From contig NC_092670.1 in NCBI RefSeq assembly GCF_964355755.1, positions 14,011,201 to 14,075,200 on the forward strand: DNA of 64,000 nt, in the 5' to 3' direction. Under the pieces are notes generated by a model, which made no database searches, was not told the DNA's origin, and saw only the letters and a list, made by a program, of their open reading frames with translations. This document shows positions 25,554-39,407 of the stretch, piece after piece (positions within the stretch are counted from its first letter, which is position 1; each line of letters starts with the position of its first letter). A program made the translations under genes and the position numbers. Origin of the DNA: Antedon mediterranea (Eukaryota; Echinodermata; Crinoidea; Comatulida; Antedonidae).

Positions 25554-25840
25554 TTAGCTTGGTTCTCACTAGCGATGCAACGTAAGAAAATGCCCTTCCA
25601 ATCATTGTGCCTGCGTAAAATCAAACCTACGATGTTTGCAGCATTATTGCGTCGTCGGTTTCTACTTGTGATACAGCACTTTGGGCCGTCGATACATCGC
25701 TGCGTTGCGTTCTAGTGGGAACCACGCTTTAGTTTAGTTTGGTTCCCACTAGGACGCAATAATACGAATAACTCGACAACGCTTGTGATTGGTCAAATTA
25801 CTTGCATTGCACGTTACGTCCTTCATTGCGTCCTAGCGAA
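25554..25840. mobile_element. Two adjacent foldback family A copies
   Basis: The first copy (25554-25731) begins TTAGCTTGGTTCTCACTAGC and ends TCTAGTGGGAACCACGCTT. Five bases later a second, shorter copy (25737-25840) begins GTTTGGTTCCCACTAGGACG and ends TTGCGTCCTAGCG, with GTGATTGGTCAAATTACTTG inside. Neighbouring insertion or element slippage could explain the pair. Confidence 0.82.
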
Positions 25841-28814
25841 AATAAATAGCGTACGTGCCATCATTTGTAAATAAAGTATGAATTAATTATAATAACTGTT
25901 GTCGTTAATTTTTGTCGTAGCCTACGTAATATTATCGTGAACGGACGTATAATTAGGGGAATCTTCAAAACGAATGTAGGCTTACATAGGCCTGAGTTGG
26001 TTGTTGACGAATTATGACGAAAGATAAAGTCATGTAATTAATGCTGGATCGTACTAGGCCGTGAAAGTTGCAATCACGTAAAAATAATGATGTTGAGGTG
26101 AAAGTGATTTAACTATTTTACGTTGACACAATTTTAAACACGAGGGGCTCATAAGCATCGCTTGACGAATCTCAACAAGTAACAAGATCGTCACGGTCAA
26201 TTGGAGGTTACAACAACAGCGCCATCTTTGTACGTTCTGTGATCAATTTTGACAAATACTTTGCATACTGATTAAACAATTCCTGTGCAACTGTTAGTCA
26301 TGTTAAACATAAATAACCCAAATATTTCCTATCAATTTAGTATAGGTTCGAAACTGAATTTCAACTTAAATTGGTACAACTATACATGTTTGACACACAT
26401 GGCGTTTCATACGTAAAAATATCGGCTGTCATTAATTCACTAATTTCATTTTTTGATTTAAAAGAATTTCATTTTGCAGTGTAAGGCACTATTTTGTCCT
26501 AAAATTTACAAAAAAAATGAATTTTAAATTTAACTTCCCTATCTTTTTACTTACCGCGATTGTTTTCCACCGAATCTAAATGCGCATGTGTAATTAATCA
26601 TATTCCCAAATAAGATTGTGATTTGTAAACTTTGAACAAATAATAATAAAACTCTTCGGTTCTTGCGAATACTTGTGCCTACTAGAAAACCACCCAAAAC
26701 TTAACAAACAATATTCTCCAACAATTGCTTCATTTATTTAGCTAGATATCGATCTACTTTTGTCCAAACTGATTTTGTATTTAAGACAGGACCACAATAT
26801 AAAACAGGTTTTTTTTCTTTAATTGTAATCCTGGATAAATAATTGTTGTTAAGTGAATAAATAAAATGACCCTTACCGATGGGGCTGCCACTACCCATCC
26901 CCACGGACAAGTTAGATATTGGGAAAACATAATTAATTTAATCACACATCATTACATATGATATTCATTTGAAACATATAGGCTACAATATATTCATTTG
27001 AAAGTCTGCATGCATAAAGTACTACCCCTGATATAGCGTATAATAAACAAAGCTTAGGTCTAAAACATCAGTCATTCGAGGAACATACATTAGACAGACG
27101 TCAAGATCCAATAAGACTCAAATCATTGAGACAGTTGCGTTTCAAGTGTGACTTGCCACAATAAATGTATAAATTGTTCTTATACATATCGTACCGCCAC
27201 CAGCTTGTGTTTTGAATATTTTCTAGGAATAGACGTAAAAAGCCGAGTAGGCCTATAGCAGTCTAACCCAGGCAAACAAGCAATGAATCAAATTTAATTA
27301 AATACAAATACTAGACTTTAGCGAAGGTGCATTTTTGTGATTAGTCGCCAATCAGATTGTTGTCTGATTTCAATCAAAGAAAACATTTAAAGATTCTGAG
27401 CTACAGCCATAACCCACTTAAAACAAGATGTATCGATACCCGAGTGGACTGGCTAACATCCGGCCCTTGCCTGGGAGCCGAGAATGCTCGTCTGCAACGC
27501 TCCTCCCCATCCCGGCTTACACTTTTTTTGTATCTGAGCCTAGTGTGAAGGCCAGCACACGACCGGAATAATTACAGGCCTATAAAATGGTTAGGTTTTA
27601 TAGTTTTACATTATCAGTATAGAAACATGTTTTTGGTTAACAAACGAAATTAATCATTTTGACGAGTCTTTGGAGTTTGGACATTTACTTCTCTGTAATA
27701 ACCATACAATGTGTATGTATTAAAATAATAATTATGTATGTAACATTTCCTCTATGTTGCAACCGAGTGTACCCTAAGGTCTACTCATGACCGGAAACAA
27801 AAGTACCAACTTAAGTGTATTTCCGAATATTTTAAACATAGTGAAAAAATGTAGAAATGTGTTAAAACCTTTCAAAATCTCATCTTCTAAATAGGTGCGC
27901 CTATCATTTTCACTAAGTGAATATATTGCACAAATCAAATATCCATGAGCTCTGATTGGTTGGGCAAATAAATGTTCACGTGAAAAATATAGAACACTTA
28001 TTAACTGGGAGATAATACATCAACGTTTATGAATTGCACGAATAATTTCGACTAGATGGGAAGACAAGGTTAAGATAATAGTGACGTATACAAACGCTTA
28101 GGAATTAATAATACATTACATGCATTTCGACTAATAACAGATATATATACATATTCTGTTTTATTAAAGTTTACATACGTTTATTTTGTCATGGATTTAC
28201 ATTAATTCGATATGGGTTTAGGAAACACTCGCTAAAAAACTGAATATTAATTAGCATACATAGCTTATTCGAGGTGTATTGTAAAAATTGTTTTAAAAAA
28301 TCCTCGGGGTACGGTATTAACCCTTTCATTAGATTTTAATCGACTGCAATCAGCTCTGATGACGTCATAACGGTCGTTTGTCGTTATGTAACGATCGTCT
28401 CAGATATGGTCATGTGATGCAATTTCTGCCAATCACGTTCTTTATTTACATAAGCTACAGTATGTAATACTTACATAATATTATACTATATAATATCTGA
28501 TGGCTTTGTTGCTTTAGTGACCCAGTTAACTCTTACGCATCATAAAATTATTATATCAGATTTATGATTTAGGGGCTAAACATACTGCATCAGTTTCGGA
28601 TATGTGTAAATTTGAAAAATAAAATCCCATTTCAAGATAAATATGTAGGGCCTACGTGAATAATATTGAGAGCAATTTGCAAATTATAGCCAAGTGATTC
28701 CGAATCGGTAAAAGTGAGTAATATAGGCATATAATCACAAGAAGCGAGAGTTAAAGTAATCCATTGGTGGTGATTAGTCAAGACATGCGGTGTGCTTACT
28801 TGTACATCAAAACT
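25841..28814. other. No gene seen
   Basis: Intergenic or intronic AT-rich DNA. A GC-richer patch at about 27425-27560 (CCGGCCCTTGCCTGGGAGCC, CTCCTCCCCATCCCGGCTT) shares wording with the GC-rich repeat at 45896-46140 but is too short to classify. Confidence 0.55.
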
Positions 28815-28972
28815 AAAGCTTGTTTCCCACTAGCACGCAACGTAAGGGTGTAAGCCGCTACGCAAGCGAATTGACCAATCAATGGCTTATTCCAACTCTG
28901 ATTGGTCAATTGTTTTGTTGCGGCTTATAGGCCTACGTCCTTGCGTTGTATCCTAGTGAGAACCAAGCTTTA
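28815..28972. mobile_element. Foldback family A, full copy
   Basis: AAAGCTTGTTTCCCACTAGC at the left and TAGTGAGAACCAAGCTTTA at the right. The inner arms are AATTGACCAATCAATGG and CTGATTGGTCAATTG. A further fragment (CACAACGCAAGTGAG, GACCAACCACACGCG) is at about 29165-29215. Confidence 0.88.
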
Positions 28973-29920
28973 AGACTCAACCCAAAAACGTACACGCAAA
29001 AGGAAGTGGAAGTGCTCACGTGCTCAGGTGTACCTTCTTGCGTTGCGTATCAATGACAAGTTTAGTATAGTAGGGAATGACGGTTCGATCTTAAAAACCA
29101 ATGATACTGTCCAAGTCCACCAATGTGGGGCAACCATCAGTTTGAGTAGGCCTATAGCTTTTTCCCATGACGTAGGCACAACGCAAGTGAGTTTAGACCA
29201 ACCACACGCGACAGGACGTCAACATACAGTACATGCTTTTTCATATTTTATAATTCGAACTGGGCTTTTTTCTTGCTGTATTTAATCAATGCGTATGTAA
29301 ATATAGTTTACAACACCGTTTATATAAAAGTGAGGATGTTACCACTTAAGGTTATAAAGTGATGCGGGTTATATAGGCATTGCGGGTAAATAGGCATATA
29401 AATCTCATGTCTATATAACCTGCAGCCTTTCCGCTGTCTATATGTTTTATCTTATATCCAGATCAATTAAATAATGCAAACGGTTGCCAGGGTGACCACT
29501 TAATAAGAAGTGCTCTTTATATAAGCGTCATATTACTTGACATTGTAGTGAAATCATCATTTTCATAATGGGTTGAAATAGTTTTTTTTTTGTGATATAC
29601 AAAATTGTCGGACGAGGGATACTATAAAAGCATTGTTATTTTTACAATGATGTTGATGTCAATTATAATTAGTTTTAATAATATTTTTATGAAGGCAACA
29701 TTATAATATTATGCTCCCGTCACTCAAACAATAAATAGTCAGTTTTAAATAATATGATAGTTTGTTATCTATTATTTGAAATTGACATATCTGTCGTATA
29801 TATTATAATACATTTTCTTATGGTGTATTTTTTGTACTTAACTAATGAATAGAGATTGATTGATGACAAATTAACACAATGTTACATATCGGAGATTGTA
29901 AATCATGCATTCAGTAAATC
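28973..29920. other. No gene seen
   Basis: AT-rich DNA apart from the family A fragment near 29165-29215. The open frame over 29028-29285 crosses that fragment and has no family resemblance. Confidence 0.55.
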
Positions 29921-30080
29921 TCTGTCTATACTATCAAACTTTATGTTACAAAAAAATGTGATGTTCCCAAATATGGACATGATGATGTCATATCACTAAT
30001 ATATTTGAGCATAATTACTACCATATTTGGCCACAATAACACTTTTTGGTCCAACTAGTTTGATATTGTAGACGGAGCTT
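29921..30080. mobile_element. Foldback family B, full copy
   Basis: TCTGTCTATACTATCAAACT to TTTGATATTGTAGACGGAGCTT, with mirrored AATGTGATGTTCCC and GGCCACAATAACACTTTTTG and a central ATGGACATGATGATGTCATA. Confidence 0.85.
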
Positions 30081-32365
30081 TACACAGGAGATATAGCCTA
30101 TAATATACATTTATGACGAAATCTCTGTTCAATAACTACCGCATTACTATGACAGACATCTACATACGGCACCACGCTTTTTACATTAATATCTTATGAC
30201 TTTAAACGTATTGTACTTTAAGGGCGAGTGTCTAATAAATCGTGTGTGATTATAAAAACGAACGTCATTCGCAATCATTTGAAAGTAAATCTCGTTCTTA
30301 ATATTCGAACGAAATACAATACAGATACGTTTATTTTAAAAATGAAAATTATGAAATGGGGGCACAGGAAACCAGGAGTTTTTGTATGAAAGAGACCTAA
30401 GATTACTCTTAAATAAATACATACATTATTAAAATTGGTTTTCAAAATAATAGTTCAAGTTTAACAGATGAAAAAATAAAGAGGAAAGAAGACAAAAAAA
30501 TAGACATGATAATTATTTACAAACAAAATAAACGAAGACAAAATTGTTTAAAAAAGATTCTTATTGCTGTGTATCCTCAAATATGACAATATTTGTCAGT
30601 ATTAGGCAAATTCCGTGATACAAAAGTGCATGTGTATCACATGTGATGTCTGTATCATGGAAGGTTAGGGGTTATAGGGTCGTGAAGTAAAGTCAAGTGT
30701 AATTTGTTTTATAGGCCTACATCGGAAAATCGATACAGCACTGAGAAAAGGCTAAAATTAAGATATGGAAATTACTCATCATTTTATCTTTTTTGGGGGG
30801 ATGTTGAAGAGGGTGCGATTTTTCAGATTGTTCTTTCTATAGGAACACTCATTGGTGAAGTTTGGTTTGTCTCTGTCTTCTTTCCGAAATCGATTTTTGC
30901 TTCATTTCATAGCACCAGTTTTTATAGCTTTGTCGTAAATTGTTTAATCAAAAAATTTCTCTTTAAATTCGCGTGGCTGTTTCATCGCAACGAACCGATA
31001 AAAAACACACACGCACACAACACTTGCATTTCACGTATTGTGAATCCAATTAAATGCTAACTATCCCGGTAAAGGCTGACAAATTACATTCTGTATAGGC
31101 CTAAATTTAATTCACAATTTCTATAAAATGAATTACAACATTGATTCTGAAAACATTATTAGTAGTAAATATTATTCCCAATTACAAGAAACGTGACTTT
31201 CAAGAGAATGTATACGATTAGAAATGTAGACCTAGGTGTAAAGAAAACAACTTATATGATTAAATTGAATATATATTATTATATCATATTTCTTTACCAT
31301 TGCGTCATGAGAAAACACACGACACACGGATAACTCGAGCGTAGAAAACTGTAACAACCGTATATTTCATCATTAATCATGATTGAAAATTCGTTACGAT
31401 TTCCATCAACGCGCGCGTTCAAAGTTGATGCGTGCGTTCAACACGCACGCATCAAAGTAAACATTGTCATCGGCATTTAAACGCGTGTGTAAAAATCGAT
31501 ACGATTCCCATAAGCGTTTAAAACGAGCTCATCTACGTTTGAACGCTCGGATCAACGTTTGGATACGTGTCAAAGTTCATATTGACAAGAAAATTAATCA
31601 CAATTTTTTGGTATGGTTATTATTAGATGTTATATTGCCAGATACATCATTATCACTAGTTATATTCAATAATATTTACATTGTTAACAGTATCATTATT
31701 ATTATTCAAACAATATTTTAATTAGTGGTAATAATAATATATGTATCGCGATGATTGTGGTAATGTTGAGGATGATGGCGACAACGCTGATGATTGAAAC
31801 GTGAATTTCGTACATTACTCTTTATAACTCATGGTAGTGTGGCATTATGTTTACCATCATAAGAAGAAAATTAAAAACACTACACACGATACTAATCCGT
31901 GTAAGATTGAAAATTAAAAACAACTTTAATTAATTATAATCCTGCTTCTGTATGAATAATTTAGCTTGAAAATTCCTCATTATTATTTTGTGTTTTAAAA
32001 GTCAATAACAGTAAAATTAATATATTCGAAAACAAAACAGGTTTTCGATACCATTTTATTTGACTCGATGATTTGAAATGAAATGTTCTAAACAGCTTTA
32101 ACATCAATTGCTTTATTTTTCAATGTAATTATTATTTTATTAATTAATAGGGGCCAGAGGCCTAAAGTAAATAAAGTCTGGCGATAAGCCTGAATGAATG
32201 AATGAATTGAATTGAATATTATAATTTCAAAACATTAATGAATAATGAAAATTGTATCAATAACTTGAATTTGAATACAAAAATCTCATCACGGGGTCAG
32301 CATCGATCGCTTTGGTGGAAATTAACAATATTTTTCGGCAATACAATATATAATCAGATAAACAG
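30081..32365. other. No gene seen; family C copy, CG-rich hairpin, LINE tail
   Basis: A family C segment lies at about 30591-30690. Open frame 30704-31060 has no Met start and no recognised motif. At 31425-31455 there is a perfect 12-base-arm hairpin (TTGATGCGTGCG, spacer 7, CGCACGCATCAA) in a CG-rich 180-bp block. A LINE-type tail is listed separately. Confidence 0.55.
32140..32216 (+). mobile_element. Likely LINE 3' tail
   Basis: GGGGCCAGAGGCCTAAAGTA, TCTGGCGATAAGCCTGAATG and a GAATGAATGAATT run. This resembles the (GAATGAAT)n ends of L2/CR1 elements, in opposite orientation to the copy at 9862-10330. No coding part was recognised upstream. Confidence 0.4.
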
Positions 32366-32765
32366 CTAGTTGAGTATTTACTTTAGTACAAACTCTTTGA
32401 GTTGAATAAGTTCTCCAACACCTTGAGTTGAGTAAATACTCCATTCCTTTGAATTGAGTAAGCACTCCAACATGTTGGGTAAGTACTCAAACTCTTTGAG
32501 TTAAGTAAGTACTCCAACATGTCGGGTAAGCACTCAGATCCTTTGAGTTGAGTAAATTGTCCAATATGTTGAGTAAGTACTCAAAAGTACCCTTTGAGAA
32601 GTAAGTACTCTGGGTAAGAAATCAAACCTTTTTACTCAATCATGTGAGACTCATTCTCTTTGAGTAAGTACTTCGATATTTGAGAATCAACTCATTGTGA
32701 GTATTATAACATGTTGAGTTCTGAAACCAAAACTTCAACATGTACCAAAATCATTTGAGTACGTT
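32366..32765. repeat. Dispersed-tandem TTGAGTAAGTACTC repeats
   Basis: About a dozen imperfect copies of TTGAGT(T/A)AGTAAGTACTC separated by short links such as CAACATGT and AAACTCTTTG. Both orientations occur because AGTACT is palindromic. No constant period is visible. Confidence 0.85.
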
Positions 32766-34044
32766 CTCCGTTTTAACTTGGTTATACGTATCTAGTTAGA
32801 CTAGTCTATTAATAATCTATTCGTATAGCTTAATCATCGGCTAGTTGTACAGTGTTTTGCAGTATTATAATGGTATTCAATTCTACTAAATTAGTAACTT
32901 GTATACAGTATGTCACCTAATACGTCGTACACAAACAACAGTGATTTGTGTAAAATTGATTTTCTGTGTAAACAGAGATTATTACCAAATTTGGTACGTG
33001 GAAATAAACGTAAACATGAAATCTTAGAAAAGCAATATTGTAATTGTAAGAAGTGGATTAAAACTCAAGTGGAAATTAGCCTATTTTAATAAGAAATCTG
33101 AAATGTTGTCAATTGTTAATTAAGGTATGACTGAAGAAGTGATATTAGTTATTAGGTTAATTTGAAACAGTATAATATTTACTATGAACATCGCTGAGTT
33201 TATTGAACCTCCCACACGTTTTGGAAAAGTAAATCCACATTTAACTTGGCTAGGTATTTGATGCCAACAACATCAATGTATACCCATTGTGAACCCGCCC
33301 TAGTTGTGTGGTTATAGAACTAAATGTGGTAAAAACATGTGTTTCGCACAAACTAATTCCGCACAGGAATGGAAATGCGTACAGCTGCCATTAAACGCCG
33401 GCGTTAATTCGTTCGTCCACAATGACAGGGTTGAGACAATATACCCCTATACACGAAAGATTCACTTGACTGTGAAGAGCCAGATGTGTATACTATTTGA
33501 CTTCGGTATAAGTTCTTTAATGAGAAGACTTATTCTACGACCAGAACCAATTGAACTCGTGCCGATTTCATTATAGGGCACCCCTGCCTCAACCAGTCGT
33601 CCACTCCCAATCGACTGGTTATATATCGCTACATAAAAAAAAAACGAAATTTGACGTCATGTGTTAATTCAAAAGGACAATCAATACAAGCTACCTTACT
33701 ATATTGGTGTTCATTGTAAATGGCAAAGGAGCTTATTGTTAATCTTGTTATTTATTTGAGTTTTATTGAAATTAAAAGTCAAGTCAATAGTATTTATTTT
33801 ATAATGTTTTAGAACGGACTTTATAAACTAGTAATTCTGAAATGACGTCATGCTCACTGTATTAATTTAATTTTGTAAAATGTTTAAAAAAAGGGTTTTC
33901 CACCAATATAAATAAAGTTAATAATTTCTACTCAAGCATTGGTCTAGGTGAACTTTAACGTTTAAATCTTTAAAGGTAGCAATCCTGATAACTCTAAAAA
34001 AAAGTCTTTAAGAGTACTGTAGAGTTTTCATCCATCCTGACAAA

Positions 34045-34115
34045 GAATGGGAATTGAACCCGGACTCAACTTTTATTGATAGACGATCATCTTAACCATT
34101 AAACTACAACTAGAC
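34045..34115 (-). mobile_element. tRNA-like sequence, probable SINE head
   Basis: On the minus strand TAGTTTAATGGTTAAGATG (A-box-like) is followed about 40 bases on by GGGTTCAATTCCC (B box with a CG to CA change). There is no clear seven-base acceptor stem, so a functional tRNA is unlikely. Confidence 0.45.
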
Positions 34116-35100
34116 GAACCAATAAATGGTAGGCATTTAGAATATCCGAGTAAATTTTCAGTTTCCACATAATATATTAGCTAAGATCTATCCTCTACCA
34201 AAACGGCTTTAAACAAATCAAAGATCAAATCAGAGAAGATCAATATAACATTAATGCTAATATTAGTTTTTAACAGAAATGTAAATTGCCAGAAGAGGTT
34301 CAAGTACATTATATGATTAATGTATTCAAAACTATGTTGATACTATTCACTATTTTATACTAAGACAATACAATATAAAACAATGCAATTTTTTCATATC
34401 TATCGAATATGTAATTTACTCAATGTTTTGAGAGACCTATACTCATCTTAGCTGATTCTCGGTACTGTTTCTATAAAGTTACAGTACAATAAGCAAATTC
34501 CATGATACAATGTCATATGTATCATCTGCCACTCCTGTACGTTTATAAACCTAACTTCAACATTATACTGTGAAACATGTGACAGATATGTGACAGTATT
34601 ACCGAATTGTGAATGATACCCGATACATAATGCTATATTTTGAGATACAGTGACAATTGAGTGCTCAGTATACACAGTGAAGAACCTCATTTTCTAACGA
34701 GATCTGATTCCTAGAATAGCTTAACAAAAATGCTTAAGGGTGTTAAGGGAATAACCTACTCAAAAGAAATGAACTTCCAACATGCCTCAGCCAACATTAG
34801 AAATCTAGTGCTAGTATAATATCTGATGGAAACCGACATCACCTAATTTTCATAATTTAAATATATAATATTAAATTACATTCCGTGCAGGCTATTATAG
34901 CTTTACCTGGGTCGTATTTATTGGTTTCTTGACCATGAGATCTAATTAGTAGGCCTACCTTCAATAATACAACCAATGTAATGGACGAAGCAAGGTACGT
35001 ACCATTGTGTTTGATTACAATACATTACGTTTTGTTTTATTATAGTTGTCATTGGAAAAAATAATCATATACGATTACTGAACCCGCATTCTGTAGATGT

Positions 35101-35285
35101 CATCAGATTGATTCTAACTGACTGTCGAAAGTCAGAAACTATAGACCGATGGGGTGTATAAAATACCTTTAATACATCAGTGGACTTCAGTGATACACAA
35201 TGTACCGGGAACCAGAGGAGAAGGTTATACTAGACAGGACTGGTTTTTAACTGACTGTCGACAGTCGGTTAGAATCTATCTGATG
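35101..35285. mobile_element. 185-bp element with 34-bp inverted ends
   Basis: CATCAGATTGATTCTAACTG, then ACTGTCGAAAGTCAG at the left; CTGACTGTCGACAGTC, then GGTTAGAATCTATCTGATG at the right. A relic with ACTAACTGACTATCGCAAGT is seen near 7009-7030. Confidence 0.8.
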
Positions 35286-36149
35286 GCAGCTGCTGGTCGT
35301 GGGATTATAAGTATAGTAGGCCTATTGACAATAATAACATACAATTCGTTCAATCCATATATTTTAGAAAATCAATAAGAAAATTATAATATTTGTGTAG
35401 GCCTATTTATGTGCTTATCAATTATGTAATATTTTTTCATGTAACATGTTTATAAAAGAAATGACAATAACGGTATGTTTACCACGAAAGATAAAAAAAA
35501 ACCTGATCCGATTCTCAGTGTGTATTTAAATTTGCCTCAGTATCATAAGCAAATTCATTCCTGATATAGAATGTATGTGTTTCACCTCTGTATTATATCA
35601 CCTAACCTTCCATAATACACTAGCACATGTGATACACACATGAGTTGCTGTATTGCAGGATTTTACAAAATATTATTATAATGTGGAGATACACAGCAGA
35701 GGGAATAGGGCGGTTATAGTTATATTTTAAAATAATTTTTGAAATAATATATTTATAATCGGCTACAACATGCAAGTGTGCGTGAAATTACTTTAAAGTG
35801 AAATCTAGAAAATATCTCTAGTGATTAAATAATTGTAACTATTTCAAGTTCAACCTTTAGAGCTAGATGTATTGTGCACTTACCACGTGCATCATGTCTA
35901 GGATCTCATTTTGGATGTTTTATAATAATAATCGTAAATCGTATTATTACTTAGTATTAGTGTAGTTAATAATATTATTTATTATAATAAAAAACAAAAA
36001 AAAATGATTTCTGGCCATCAGTTGGATAAAAGGGCATCGTTATTAAAATAATCTTTTTTTTATACAGCAATTCAGTTTGCTTTTATACTTCTGTTTAATC
36101 GATTTATGTTATGTTTCTGTCTTGACGAAATAAATGAAATGGAATCTCT

Positions 36150-36278
36150 AGGCTTGATTCCCACTAGGACACAAAGTATAAGCGTAATGCAAGTTGACCA
36201 ATCACAAATGACAGTTTGGATGACCCATCGCGTCCTGATTGGACAACCTAACTCTTGACGTCACTGGGAAGCAAGCTG
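36150..36278. mobile_element. Foldback family A copy
   Basis: From GGCTTGATTCCCACTAGGAC to CACTGGGAAGCAAGC. Central GTTGACCAATCACAAATGAC and CGCGTCCTGATTGGACAACC. Confidence 0.85.
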
Positions 36279-36888
36279 ATATACACTAACCAATCTTTAG
36301 GGATATATTGCGTAATACAGAAAAAAAAATCGTTACAAAATTTTGTTTTGTTATTGCTTAATAAAAACCAGGTTTACATAATATAATTTTATAAACATTA
36401 AATACGAAAATTACAATCACGTTTCAGGTTTATTATAAATTGTAAAGGTACACGTACAATGAATTAGATATCGTCAATACAAAAATGAAATTTATAATTA
36501 AATGTGTATATTCATAATAACAACTCCCTTCCTCTTCTCTCTCCAGTTTTAATAAGTACATTAACAACATTGTTTTAAAGATGACAACCTAAGTAGCTTA
36601 TATAGAATACATTATTATTATATACGCCTATAAATTATGAAATGAACTAAGATGACTTCATAATGTATTCACCATAAGCATGGGCATCAGTACAAGCTCG
36701 TTTTGTGTGGCCAGTAAAGATGCGGTCACAAGAAAACTTGATCTAATCACTATGACTTCGAAGTGAATAAAATATGAAGTCATTTTCATGTCGGAATATT
36801 TTTATTTTATCGAGATCTACCTTTGTACATCAATCACCGTACTAAGATGGTCTGAACTTCTACACCTACTTATGTTGTACATCATTCT

Positions 36889-37058
36889 AAAGCTTGTGCC
36901 CACTAGACGAAACGCAAGGACGTATATATGCGCAAGGCAATCGAGTTGACCAATTTCAATGCCAAGTGAAAGTATGAAATAATCAATTGCGTGTGTGATT
37001 GTGGTCAAATCACTCACCTTGCGCTTAATTGCGTTGCGTCCTATGAAAACAGACTTAA
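36889..37058. mobile_element. Foldback family A copy
   Basis: AAAGCTTGTGCCCACTAGAC at the left, and TTGCGTTGCGTCCTATGAAAAC at a degraded right end. Next to another copy at 37070-37243. Confidence 0.82.
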
Positions 37059-37069
37059 GGTGCATACCA

Positions 37070-37243
37070 TGTTTGTTTGATTTCCACACACTTGGACGCA
37101 TCGCAATTGGCGTAGGCGCAACGCAGGTGAGTTGACCAATAATTTTGGATGATCCATTGCGACGACGCCATTGGTCAAATTGCTTGCGATGTGCGTTTAC
37201 GTATACGTATTACACGTTGTGTCCACATGCGAACCAAGCTTTT
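37070..37243. mobile_element. Foldback family A copy
   Basis: TTTGTTTGATTTCCACACAC at a diverged left end, GGCGCAACGCAGGTGAGTTG, CCATTGGTCAAATTGCTTGC, and an intact right end GCGAACCAAGCTTTT. Confidence 0.82.
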
Positions 37244-39407
37244 AAGTAAATCCAAAATTAACATACTAAAATATTTTATGTATATACGTATTCAGTTGGA
37301 GACAAGAACTAAGACGTTTCAGTCTTCTTCACAAGCATTAAATAAGTAGGCCTAGGTCTCATCCAGTACTGTATAAAAAAAAAAGCATATACGTCTGTGA
37401 GCGGGTACATTTTAAATTTGCAACGATGAAATAAAGACCGTAGGTGTTGCCATAAAATGAGGAAACGAGAGACGACGACCTTCTTAGAGTGTATTTTAGT
37501 ATTAGATATTAACTATCAGCCTTTATACAGTACTGTGATTCAGATTTGAAAGATACTTGAGAATAATATTGGCAGGAAAATTAATGTTTCTGTACACGGT
37601 ACATTACCTGTAGCCAAATGATTTACAGTCAGAGCAGTATATTGCACAGATTGCTTTTATTACAATCTATGATATCCAATCGTAACTAAATGGCACATGT
37701 AACACTTGTAGAAACGACTTACCGAGACTAAATTATTACAAAAATAATGTTATTAGTTGTATATACCCTCTATTTTCATTTTGTTTATCTTATCTTTTAA
37801 AGAGCGAACTCATTATTTTATTCGTGTTTTTTCCGTCGGTCCATTTTGTGACGTGTCAAGTCATATTCTAAGAATACGGTAATTGTTGTTTTATCATGGA
37901 ATTTGTGACATGTTTAGTCTGATTTTGTAAGAATTAGGCATAATACCTCCCTGTTTAGACAGTATTTATAGATTTTAGTTATTACATTTTTAGCAAATTA
38001 TGCTTTTATGTGTTTTGTTTATGTCTCTCCGTCGGCAGATGTTTGAAATAAATAGATATATAATATGACTGGATTCCTGGCGAACCGAGAGTAGCCTAAA
38101 ATTAGTTATGTAATGAATATTAATGCGAATAGTCTTGGTTCTATACGAAGTTTTGACTTAATATAATATTATTTTACAAAGATAAAATATGTTTGCGTTT
38201 CATACGTATACTAATTGAGCTTGTAAACTTAAATTTTCAGACAAAAATCGAAAAGTCGATTGCTGGACTAAAATAAAAAAAAGACAATAAATACAGACTT
38301 GGGGCAAGTCTATAGTTAAATACTTAAAATTAGGCGTACAGTATTTTGGCCTAGGCTTACGAGTGTTTAGTAGAGTAGGCCTAAATCACCTAGCCGGATA
38401 TAATGTAAGAGGCGAAGTCGACTGATAATAATTAAGACTGATAATCTAAACTAATAATAATGTCAGTCGTTTGCATTAAGTGACGACTTAATTGGATGTC
38501 ACAGTGGTTCGCACTTCAATGGAAGTCATCGCAACGCATTATATTGATTTGCTAATTACTGTATATTAATTAATAATTACCAAGATTCACTTAGCGACTG
38601 CTACAAGTCTATTTACTCTTGACACATTGTAAAGCCGTAATAAAACAACATGTGGTCCAATCTGTTTACGCAAAAAACGTATTTACTTTAAATTTACATT
38701 TATAATTAAAAAAAATGTTACTCATTGTAAACACATCGAATTGTGTCAATAAGAAGCCGACTCCTGATACTGTACCGGTATCGAAATATATCCAGTCTCG
38801 GGAAAATTCCATGATGTGCCTGATACTGGATATTTAATATTGTCAAATTACAGCACTTGCGTAATATAATAAGCAGGATGTAACAAACTTGCTTAGCAAA
38901 CAAATTATCTTTAACTTTAGTCAAACTTATTTTGCTTACGTCAGATTATAAATAACCTTAAGCAAACACGTACATATATTTTTTTTTCAAATCTATTATT
39001 GTCACTGGCTTTGCTTTAAGCTTAATGTTAAGCTGTGCGTTGCTTAACCCTTTGAACACCAGGCAAAACAATTGATTGATAAAATGTCACCGCAAATTTT
39101 TCTATTTAAAAAAAATTTACAACAAAAATAAAAAATTAAAGCATAGTCTTAAAACAAACTAAATACATTCGTAATAAAACCAGGCTTACAAATCAAGAAA
39201 ACAACAAATGGCAGCTAAAATTACGATCAAAACTTCAACTGAAAACATACAAGATAGGCTAATGATAAAATAATAAGCAAATCCTAAGAAAAAATTCGGT
39301 CATATTAAAGAATAAGTTTGGGACCTCTTATGCGAACTCCTTCCTAAATATAACTAAACCTAACCCTCTAAATAATCTCTCTCACTATAAAGTAAAAAGA
39401 AGTTGAT
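37244..39407. other. No gene seen
   Basis: AT-rich DNA without exons or clear repeats that I can name. Confidence 0.55.

Larger units (their letters stand above)
32766..36149. other. No gene seen; several small elements
   Basis: Contains family C segments at about 34484-34610 and 35538-35665, a tRNA-like element and a foldback listed separately. The stop-to-stop frame 33304-33576 (90 codons, no ATG until residue 12) has somewhat higher GC but no similarity I recognise. Confidence 0.55.

Noticed and set aside
30704-31060. 118-codon open frame in the gene-free region
   Set aside because: No Met start, no recognisable motif, low-complexity Phe/Ser-rich composition; frames of this size are expected by chance across 64 kb.
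33304-33576. 90-codon frame with slightly higher GC
   Set aside because: Starts directly after a stop without an ATG, no splice-consistent neighbours and no family similarity that I recognise.
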